Part shown: in pieces, positions 53,585 to 61,518 of the stretch
Layout of the letters: each line of letters begins with the position of its first letter
Numbering within the stretch: the first letter of the stretch is position 1
DNA from: Prevotella sp.
GTDB lineage: Bacteria; Bacteroidota; Bacteroidia; Bacteroidales; Bacteroidaceae
Direction: 5' to 3'
DNA length: 64,000 nt
Assembly: GCA_017415455.1 (NCBI GenBank)
Contig: JAFQGS010000012.1
Span: forward strand, 33,512 to 97,511
Made by a program: the position numbers and the translations under genes
Notes under the pieces: model-generated
Database searches by the model: none
The model's input: the letters and a program-made list of their open reading frames with translations, nothing else
Told to the model about the DNA's origin: nothing

Positions 53585-55510
53585 TTAGAATACAGGACCC
53601 TTAACGGTCTTCATACTTTTGAAATTTGTCTTTGTACCAACGAATGGACTTTTCCAATTCATTCTCTTGCCATTCTTTGGAGTACCCATAATCAGCTCCC
53701 ACTTGTTAATAGACTGCTTTACAACCTTAGCGCTGTTTGCCGCCTCATTGAATTCCACAACGAATGTCTCTGCCAATGGGTTGTTATAGTAGCCACCATT
53801 TGCTAAGTGATAGATAACAGTGAAACTGAAAGTATTAGTAGCAGGGTCAAATGTACAAGGGTAGCTTCCGTAAGCTTCTGGTTTTCCTGTATAGTATGCT
53901 AAGTCGGATATGAATATTTCACCTTCTCCGATGTCCAAACTTGTTGTCTGTGTAGGAATGGTGCAAGTATTATCTTTCTTGTTCCATGTGAAGGTCAAGT
54001 TTGCTGAGCCGCCGAATGGAGCAAACCATTGCTCTATCATATAAACATCTTCCTTGTCATCACGCTTTGACATGGTGAAACCAGGGACTGAAGCTGGACT
54101 TGATACAAGTGCAACGTATGTATATGTACCAACACCTACAGGGGTATAAGTGATATTAGATAATGTCTCGTTTGCAGTACCGTAAACGATTGAACCATCC
54201 TCGTTCTGGAATGTTATGTTCAGAACAACTTCAGTATCCGAGAATGAAGATGTACCCTGATTAATCTTTGCAAATACCTCAGCACCCATAGACTCTATAC
54301 CTGTAGATTGTACCTCATATCCTTCTATGGTCTTGACTTTGCCATCAAGAACACTGAAGTACAGGTTGTAACCTTCTGTGTATGGACTCTCAATGTAATA
54401 AGCTGTGCCGTAATCAGCTGTGAATACAGAGTCGCAAGCATCTGTGTTAACTACACAAGTACCTTTGTAGAGATTTGCGTTTCCTGTGCTGCCAAGCTGC
54501 TCTGATGTGAATGCACCGTTGTAGAGTGCTTCCCACTTAAAGTCCGTTTTAATAGATGCCTTGTAAGGGTCAAGAGTTGGGTCAATAACCAATGCGAACA
54601 AACCACTGCCGTTTGAACCATATAAACCGCCACTGTTGTAGTTTGTCATTGCAAGGAGCAACGAACCAGCAGGGAATGTAATCTTTCCATTCTTGTAGGT
54701 ACCGAAATATGGCTCTGCTGATGCTGCATCATCTTGATTAAGATAATAACCAGCAAAATCCCAGATTACAAACTGACCATACCCCCAGTCTGTTGCCATA
54801 TAGCAAGCTTTAGGGATGTAAACCTTATCTGGGTCTGTTGCGTCGATAATGATATAGCTGTCAACTGTTGGGTCGTAGTCGCCTTCCTCGTTGTAAGGGT
54901 AACTCTCTCCGTATGGATTGATAACACGGAAATAGCCAGGCATATCGTCACGCTCCTGAACCTTCACAGGATATGTAAGGTTTTCTACACTGAAGAATGT
55001 AGTAAAGATGTCCTCTGTGTACATGGCATAACCGTCATATCTCTCGCCGTTCTGAATTACGAAACCTGCTGGGTTCCACTTAACGCGATTAATGGTAAGT
55101 GAGTAAACGATACCCTTAGAATAATCAGAAACTAAGTTCGGGTCTGTTACAGCCAACTTCAATGTATATGGCTTACCTACTTCTGCATTGTCAAATGTAA
55201 CAACACCTGTTGCTACAGAATCGCCAACAGCGAATTTCACCTCACCAACCTTGAACACATCATCGGTATTTTCCTCAATCACGAAAGGAACAATTACTTC
55301 CGTATCTGTGTTCTTGCGAGTCATGGTAAACTCATACTTTGTTTCAACTGTTGGCTCCAGTTCTATTTCCTCGCTTGCCTTCTCAAAAGCAACATTGCTG
55401 TAATTCTCGGTGGCATTCCATGTGCCAGTGCCATCATATTCGTACTCGTTGGTACAAGATATTAGTGCGCCGAAAGCAAGCAATAATGTATATTTAAATA
55501 TCTTCTTCAT
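53585..55510 (-). CDS. Surface lipoprotein of a SusCD operon (SusE/F position)
   Basis: A 641-residue protein with a lipobox (GALISC, Cys19). Positively supportive features are its place directly after susD and its beta-rich, Gly/Thr/Tyr-rich sequence. An N-terminal Calx-beta-like or Ig-like domain (about 40-140; VPFVIEENTDDVFKVGEV, VVTFDNAEVGKPYTLKLAV) is followed by longer regions of unrecognised domains. There is no obvious catalytic motif. By analogy with SusE/F, it may bind substrate on the cell surface. No match to a named family is claimed. Confidence 0.75.
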   Translation of the reverse strand: MKKIFKYTLLLAFGALISCTNEYEYDGTGTWNATENYSNVAFEKASEEIELEPTVETKYEFTMTRKNTDTEVIVPFVIEENTDDVFKVGEVKFAVGDSVATGVVTFDNAEVGKPYTLKLAVTDPNLVSDYSKGIVYSLTINRVKWNPAGFVIQNGERYDGYAMYTEDIFTTFFSVENLTYPVKVQERDDMPGYFRVINPYGESYPYNEEGDYDPTVDSYIIIDATDPDKVYIPKACYMATDWGYGQFVIWDFAGYYLNQDDAASAEPYFGTYKNGKITFPAGSLLLAMTNYNSGGLYGSNGSGLFALVIDPTLDPYKASIKTDFKWEALYNGAFTSEQLGSTGNANLYKGTCVVNTDACDSVFTADYGTAYYIESPYTEGYNLYFSVLDGKVKTIEGYEVQSTGIESMGAEVFAKINQGTSSFSDTEVVLNITFQNEDGSIVYGTANETLSNITYTPVGVGTYTYVALVSSPASVPGFTMSKRDDKEDVYMIEQWFAPFGGSANLTFTWNKKDNTCTIPTQTTSLDIGEGEIFISDLAYYTGKPEAYGSYPCTFDPATNTFSFTVIYHLANGGYYNNPLAETFVVEFNEAANSAKVVKQSINKWELIMGTPKNGKRMNWKSPFVGTKTNFKSMKTVKGPVF

Positions 55511-55540
55511 ATTGAATATTTTTTTGTTATGAATTCAATT

Positions 55541-57151
55541 TTAGTCTCTTGGAATTGGTGTATAATAACCTGTTGGGTCAGGGTTGTTATAGCCAATAAT
55601 TGCTTTGTTGTTGTTCTCCTCAGACTGTGCTATTACAAAGTTCATCCATGCAGGACGGCCTGTTGTGTTGATAAGGGCCAAGTCGTTGTCAAAGTTTGTT
55701 CCTTCGTAGAAGCGTACAACAGGCAAGTTAAGGCGCTTGATGTCAAAGAAGATCTGTCCCTCGCCCCAAAGTTCTATACGCTTCTGAAGAATAATCTCTT
55801 CAATAACAGTTTGTTTGTCTGTTCCGTTGAAAGAATATTTAGAGTCGCGATAGGTCTTGACAAATGAGTTGAGAAGTGCTGCACCCTGTTCTGGGTTACT
55901 GTGTGCGATTGCCTCAGCTTCAATAAGATACATCTCCTCCACACGCATCAGTGGATAAGCGGATGCTGCAGCTGTACGGCTTTCTGAAATATTACCCTCG
56001 TTAGGACGGAACTTCAGAGAAGAGTAGTCTGGCAGTGCGGCACCGATACCCTCGTCAATCCATTCGTTCTTTCCGAACAAAGGAGATTCCTTAGGAGCTT
56101 TCCACATCAGTTTGCGGAAGTCTGTATCAGCTATTTTGTCCCAAAGTGCCTTTGAAATCATGATGTGAGCACCAGCGGCAGACGATGCATAACCGAATGT
56201 GTACTCGTTAGAAAGGAATGATACCCAGTTGATGATACCACTCTTAACGCAACCATCCTCAGATGTCATCTCCGAACCCCACATCCACTTAGAAGCATCG
56301 TTGAAACCAGTCTTTGTGTTCAGGCATTCAGATTCCGTCATAGGATCTGTTCCTGCAGCATTAATGGCTTGACGTGCGTAGAGAGCAGCATTTGCATAAT
56401 CCTCAACCCACATATAAAGGCGGGCCTTAAGACCGTAAACACAATCAAGGTGAGGCATTGTGTTGTTCTTCTCATTGTAGTTCACGATATATTCCTCAGC
56501 CTTGTCAAGGTCAGAAAGGATAAATGAGAACATTTCTTCGCGTGTGGCACGTGGGTTGTTCTGTGATTCTTGCTCTGTTGTTGTTTCTGTAACGATAGGA
56601 ACGGTAAGGCCAGTAACGTCATTACCGTCAGCTGCTGGATCAATATCCTCTGTTGGAAGGAACTCATACATACGTGTCAGGTCCAAGTATACCATAGCAC
56701 GATAAGCATGACCTACACCAAGATAGCCCAAAGCCTCTTCTGTCGCATTCTCTGGATTGATTGCGCGGATAACATTATTGGCTACCTGAACCTGAGAATA
56801 CATATAAGACCATGTGTAACCGGGAATAGCTTTGCTCTTTGAAAGATCAAGAGCTTCTGCCCATCTTCTGAACCAGTCATAACCACCTGCCAAAAGTACA
56901 GGCATATCCGCACACATGGCATCACGTGCATGGAGCATGGCGCCGTAACCAAACATGTAGTGGCTGTCTCTGCTGTAGGAGTTCAGATTCTGCGCTGTAG
57001 CCATAAGCAATCCCTTGCTGGCTCCCGCAGATTCGCCAATTTGCTCTTCTGTTGCACCTGTTGTAAGCTCAGAGTCCTCAATACAACTGGTGTTTACCAA
57101 TGTCATTGAGAACAGGCCTACTGTCATTAATGATTTAATATATCTTTTCAT
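55541..57151 (-). CDS. SusD/RagB family nutrient-binding outer-membrane lipoprotein
   Basis: A 536-residue lipoprotein (lipobox LVNTSC, Cys23). It has the SusD features: an alpha-helical TPR-like N-terminal part, an SDLDKAEEYI helix and a C-terminal GEGQIFFDIKRLNL segment typical of RagB/SusD. It forms a lid on the SusC transporter. It lies 26 bases after the susC stop, so the two are cotranscribed. The substrate is unknown; because a C10 protease follows, peptides are possible, as in RagAB. Confidence 0.95.
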   Translation of the reverse strand: MKRYIKSLMTVGLFSMTLVNTSCIEDSELTTGATEEQIGESAGASKGLLMATAQNLNSYSRDSHYMFGYGAMLHARDAMCADMPVLLAGGYDWFRRWAEALDLSKSKAIPGYTWSYMYSQVQVANNVIRAINPENATEEALGYLGVGHAYRAMVYLDLTRMYEFLPTEDIDPAADGNDVTGLTVPIVTETTTEQESQNNPRATREEMFSFILSDLDKAEEYIVNYNEKNNTMPHLDCVYGLKARLYMWVEDYANAALYARQAINAAGTDPMTESECLNTKTGFNDASKWMWGSEMTSEDGCVKSGIINWVSFLSNEYTFGYASSAAGAHIMISKALWDKIADTDFRKLMWKAPKESPLFGKNEWIDEGIGAALPDYSSLKFRPNEGNISESRTAAASAYPLMRVEEMYLIEAEAIAHSNPEQGAALLNSFVKTYRDSKYSFNGTDKQTVIEEIILQKRIELWGEGQIFFDIKRLNLPVVRFYEGTNFDNDLALINTTGRPAWMNFVIAQSEENNNKAIIGYNNPDPTGYYTPIPRD

Positions 57152-57177
57152 GTTATATTCCTTTTATTATGTTGTAA

Positions 57178-60100
57178 TTAGAATGTAAGTGTTACACCAC
57201 CTGAGATTGTGCGTACAGCGCTATAGTATGATGAACCTGCACCACCGCTGATGCTCTGTCGTGGGTCAAGACCCTGACGCTTAGACCATACCCAAAGATT
57301 GTCACCAACAACATAAACGCGGAGTTTAGAGATACCAATCTTAGCTGTTAAGTTCATTGGCAGAGTGTAACCAAGAGTTACGTTGTTCAAGCTCAAGTAG
57401 TTAGAACTGATGAGCCAACGGTCAGAAGATGATGCCATATATTCATCGTTGTACTGCCAGCGTGGAATATTGCTGCTTGTGTTTGTTGCAGACCATGCAT
57501 TAAGCATATCCCTGTGTATTACGTGACCTACCTCTGCTGACATGGCACTCTGGTAGTCGCTATCCCAAACCTGACCGCCAAGCTGGTAAGAGAAATCAGC
57601 AGAGAAATCGAATCCCTTCCACTCTAAGCTTGTTCCGAATCCACCGTATGCGTCTGGCATGGCTGTGCCACAAAGGTGATAAGTTGCGTATGAAGGATTA
57701 TCTGTTGTCTCCTGGCCAGTTACATTACCATCTGCGTCAAGAACATCCTTCCAATAAAGAGCCACACCAGTCTCTGGGTCAACACCAGCATACTTGATCA
57801 TGCGTAATGTGTACATTGACTCGCCTTCACCGATGAAGTAAGCACCGCTTACGTAACCCTTGACACCGTCACATTCAGCTGTCTTGTTCTCCTCTGGGAG
57901 GTATGTTATTTCGTTCTTGTTTGTTGCGATGTTGCCATATACACTCCATGTCAAATCCTTTGTTCGGATAATGTCACCACGGAGTTCTAATTCTACACCC
58001 CTGTTTGTCATGTTACCAATGTTGTCGTAGTAGCCACCGAAACCGTATGACTGAGGCAGATTGAAGTAGAACAACATATCGGTTGTTTTCTTGTTATAAA
58101 ATTCAATACCTCCGCTTAAGCGACCCTTGAACATTGAGAATTCAACACCTGCATTGAATGTACCTACAGTCTCCCATGAGATATCCTTGTTTCCAAGTGC
58201 AGATGGAACAAGAGCCACCTGGTCGTTAGAGTTCTCAATGCTATAGGTTGTTGCATAGCGGAAAGAACCGATGTTGTCGTTACCGTTCTCACCATAAGAA
58301 GCCTTAATTTTCAATTCGTCAATCCAGCTTACGTTGAAGAACTTCTCTTTGTTGATGAGCCATGCGCCACCGAATGACCAGAAGTTACCCCATCGGTTGT
58401 CCTTATGGAAACGGGAAGAAGCGTCACGACGGAAAGATGCACTTGCAAAGTACTTGTCGTTGTAGTTGTACAATGCACGACTCAGCCAACCCTCTGTGTT
58501 GTAGTCTGAGCGGTAAGAGTTTGCAGAACCTGCCACTACGGCACTTGCCAGCTCATCGTTGTTAGGGCTGAACTGATTACTCTTGCTGCCGTAGAGATAA
58601 GAATATTCATATTTGTAGTTCTCATGTGCAACCATCACCTCAATGTTGTGCTCGCCAAACTTCTTGCGCCAGTCGAGCTGCTGTAGGTAGTTCTGGCTTA
58701 CAGAGCGTGTGTGATACTTGTAAACGATACCGTTAGAAGATGCATACTGGCCATAGTATGGGTTGATAGTATTTGTCTGACGTGTTTCGTCGATATATAC
58801 AGAGTTGCTTGTTGTGAACTTGAAGTCCTTCAAGAAGCGAATCTCAGCGAAACCAGATACGTTGAATGCATTACCGTTATAGTTGTTCTTGTCAAGCTGG
58901 TTGGCTGACAATGGGTTTGCACTCTTCAAATATGGACGGATAACACCATTGTGTGTTCCATCTCCATAGTCGTACATTGGCATGTTTGTAAGATTGTCAT
59001 GCATGATGTTGCCTTCTCCGTCACGGACGTAAACAGAGTAGATAGGAGCCATCATTGACATAGCGAACACGTTACCAGATGAGTTTGAAGCACCTTCATA
59101 GTCTGGGTTAGTCTGGTCTGCCTCAAAGTGTGTGTAGCTGAAGTTACCACCAACCTTCAACCATGGCTTAACCTGATAGTCTGCCTTTAAACGACCAGTA
59201 AGACGATCGTACTGTGAGTTTGGAGTGATACCCTCATTGTCAAGATAGTTGACAGAAGCGTAGAAAGAACTGCGGTCTGTTGTTGCATTAGCAGTCACGC
59301 TATACTCCTGGCGAAGTGAGTTGTTATAAACAGCATCGTTCCAGTCGTCTGGCATCAATGTGTATTCCTGGCCATTATATGTGAAATGACGACCAAGAGT
59401 TGCGTTTGGATTCAGCTTGCCATTCATACCGATGAGATACTGACCCTCTGGAACATCATAAACATTGTAGCCAAGACCGAATGTGGTGTTGTCAACAACG
59501 TTCTTGTTAGCCCAAACGTATGCCTGTGCGTCAGCATAACCAAGTTTGTCCTTTGCATAATTGTTCAATGCCAGATACCACATTTCATAATGCTTGGCAG
59601 GACTCTTGATGTATTCGTATTCTGGAACTCCCTTAGAGTTGCTACCCCACTTGGCGTCAACAGTGATAGAAGAAGTTCCCTGGCGTCCCTTCTTTGTTGT
59701 GATAAGGATAATACCATTAGCACCACGCGCACCGTAAAGGGCTGTAGAAGCGGCATCCTTCAAAACTGTCATGCTCTCAATATCCTGAGGGTTGATGTTG
59801 TTGAGGTCTCCTTCAAATGGCACACCGTCAACAACGTAAAGAGGAGAGTTTCCCGCGTTTACAGAGTTGATACCACGGATACGGATAGAAGGACTTGTCT
59901 GACCTGGAGCACCAGATGCGTTTGTAAGCTGCACACCAGCTACTTTACCCTTCAGAGCATCGGCAACGTTTGTCACCTGTACCTTACCAATCTCGTCTGA
60001 GCCTACTACGGCTGCAGAACCGGTAAATGATGATTTCTTCTGTGTTCCATAGGCAACGACCATAACCTCGTCAAGGCCACTCACATCGCTGGCAAGAATA

Positions 60101-60372
60101 ATTCTCATGCCGTTCTTTGCCTCAACGGTCTCTTCAATCATACCAACATAAGACACTTTAAGCATCTTCTTTCCGGCTGGAACAGTCAGAGAGAACTTTC
60201 CGTTAACGTCGGTCACCGTACCGTCATTAGTACCAACGACCAATACCGAAGCGCCAATGACGGGCTGTCCGTCGTCTGCCGACACCACGGTACCGGTAAC
60301 TTTAGTTTGTGCAAGCGCTATTCCCAATGAAAGGAACAGTCCTGCCAAAATCATAGTTAGTCTTCTTTTCAT
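57178..60372 (-). CDS. SusC/RagA family TonB-dependent transporter
   Basis: A 1064-residue outer-membrane transporter. Signal peptide about 1-21, then a carboxypeptidase-D regulatory-like domain (about 22-100), a TonB-box-like part, the plug with IRIRGINSVNAGNSPLYVVDG and DAASTALYGARGANGIILITTKKG, and the 22-strand barrel ending GGVTLTF. Together with SusD (55541-57151) it would import a large substrate through the outer membrane. The first ~100 residues are nearly identical to those of the divergent copy at 61519. No CAZyme lies in the operon; the adjacent C10 protease suggests a peptide substrate, but this is not proved. Confidence 0.96.
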   Translation of the reverse strand: MKRRLTMILAGLFLSLGIALAQTKVTGTVVSADDGQPVIGASVLVVGTNDGTVTDVNGKFSLTVPAGKKMLKVSYVGMIEETVEAKNGMRIILASDVSGLDEVMVVAYGTQKKSSFTGSAAVVGSDEIGKVQVTNVADALKGKVAGVQLTNASGAPGQTSPSIRIRGINSVNAGNSPLYVVDGVPFEGDLNNINPQDIESMTVLKDAASTALYGARGANGIILITTKKGRQGTSSITVDAKWGSNSKGVPEYEYIKSPAKHYEMWYLALNNYAKDKLGYADAQAYVWANKNVVDNTTFGLGYNVYDVPEGQYLIGMNGKLNPNATLGRHFTYNGQEYTLMPDDWNDAVYNNSLRQEYSVTANATTDRSSFYASVNYLDNEGITPNSQYDRLTGRLKADYQVKPWLKVGGNFSYTHFEADQTNPDYEGASNSSGNVFAMSMMAPIYSVYVRDGEGNIMHDNLTNMPMYDYGDGTHNGVIRPYLKSANPLSANQLDKNNYNGNAFNVSGFAEIRFLKDFKFTTSNSVYIDETRQTNTINPYYGQYASSNGIVYKYHTRSVSQNYLQQLDWRKKFGEHNIEVMVAHENYKYEYSYLYGSKSNQFSPNNDELASAVVAGSANSYRSDYNTEGWLSRALYNYNDKYFASASFRRDASSRFHKDNRWGNFWSFGGAWLINKEKFFNVSWIDELKIKASYGENGNDNIGSFRYATTYSIENSNDQVALVPSALGNKDISWETVGTFNAGVEFSMFKGRLSGGIEFYNKKTTDMLFYFNLPQSYGFGGYYDNIGNMTNRGVELELRGDIIRTKDLTWSVYGNIATNKNEITYLPEENKTAECDGVKGYVSGAYFIGEGESMYTLRMIKYAGVDPETGVALYWKDVLDADGNVTGQETTDNPSYATYHLCGTAMPDAYGGFGTSLEWKGFDFSADFSYQLGGQVWDSDYQSAMSAEVGHVIHRDMLNAWSATNTSSNIPRWQYNDEYMASSSDRWLISSNYLSLNNVTLGYTLPMNLTAKIGISKLRVYVVGDNLWVWSKRQGLDPRQSISGGAGSSYYSAVRTISGGVTLTF

Positions 60373-60684
60373 AAATACTCACTTATTAATAAATAAGTAA
60401 GCGTTTCCCTTTGCATCTTAAAAACAGTCGTGAGAATGGCGGATGTTTGTTGGGAAGGAAAATCGCTGCGGGAAATCGCATTTTATGACTTGCTCGTCTG
60501 AAAAATAACAGATGTGTCATAACTAACTGTGTAACAGTGGTTTATATATGTATTCATAGAAAATAAGCATTGAAATGCCGGACATTCAGTTGTCATTAAT
60601 ATGTAATCGCTTCATCATTGCATATTAATGACCTTGCGATATGCCGTAAATCCTTGCGTGATTACTATGGGATGATGCTGTATT

Positions 60685-60728
60685 TGATGCCCGAATGCAC
60701 TGCATTTAATGCCCTTTCAGAGCATCAA
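60685..60728. repeat. 22-bp-period array 16 (2 units)
   Basis: TGATGCCC at 60685 and TAATGCCC at 60707 are 22 bp apart. A reversed unit (GGGCATCAAA) occurs alone near 60970. They are in the long gap between the divergent susC genes. Confidence 0.8.
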
Positions 60729-61096
60729 GTCGTAGGGATGATGGCGCCTTTTGTCGCGTTTGTCGGGGTTGTTTACAGGAAATTGCGGCACGATTAATAT
60801 GGAATGGCAGTCTTCTGTCGTTTTTGTTGCCTGTTCGGATGGGTTTGCTGAGTGCCGAAAATGTAAGAAACAGCGCTGAAAATTCCGCTTTCTGAGCCTG
60901 TTTTGGTATCTTTTTGGTTTGTTAACATCCTGAAAACCAGACTTTTCCTGGACTTGCGTGCTGCGAAAGGGCATCAAATGCACTGCGCCAATTTCTATTT
61001 TGAGAGTTGCGTTTGTCAAAAAAAAAGAAATTTTTTCTCAGTTTGAGATAGGAGTTTTTTTATGGTTTCACACTCCTTTCTCCTGTCTATTTATGT

Positions 61097-61116
61097 ATTA
61101 TGTACGTGTACATAAT
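61097..61116. promoter_or_regulatory. Perfect 20-bp palindrome, possible operator
   Basis: ATTATGTAC, then GT, then GTACATAAT form a perfect inverted repeat with 9-base arms. It lies about 400 bases upstream of the rightward susC and 725 from the leftward one. It could bind a dimeric regulator; this is from symmetry only. Confidence 0.45.
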
Positions 61117-61440
61117 TATTTATAATATGATATATGACCTTTCCTGTTCGTCCTTCCTGAGATTTTTCCTGCGCTGCAGCTATAGCAAGATGCCATCATT
61201 CTGAATATGCGTTCAGGAGTAATCACACAAAACACCGAGATATAAATTGCATATTTATGCAAAATAGATAAGTTCTATTGAAGGCTTATATTGTATATTT
61301 ATACATTAATTATAACGTGTTTTGTTAATCAAAATGAAAAATAAATCTTAATAAAACTTTCATTTTCAGTGTTTTATATGCCGTTTTTCGCTGTTTTGAG
61401 TTAAAAACGTTATAAAAATTAACTTTTATGGTGGATTATT

Positions 61441-61472
61441 TTTGCATAAATTAAAATTTATCCTTAATTTTG
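61441..61472 (+). promoter_or_regulatory. Bacteroidota-type promoter of the second susC
   Basis: TTTG at 61441-61444 is followed after 20 bases by TAATTTTG at 61465-61472. The start codon is 46 bases downstream. A further TATTTTTG at 61437-61444 overlaps the -33 element. Confidence 0.88.
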
Positions 61473-61518
61473 CCGATTGTAACAAAAGTATAATTTATTT
61501 ATTAATAAGAGAGTATTT

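Larger units (their letters stand above)
60373..61518. other. Divergent region between two susC genes
   Basis: This 1146-base gap contains two 22-bp units (60685, 60707), a single reversed unit near 60964, a palindrome at 61097-61116 and the promoter of the rightward susC (61441-61472). A 100-codon minus-strand frame at 60717-61019 covers part of the repeats and looks random. No gene is supported. Confidence 0.65.

Noticed and set aside
60717-61019. 100-codon minus-strand frame in the susC-susC gap
   Set aside because: Composition looks random, it covers repeat units, and there is no promoter or family feature.
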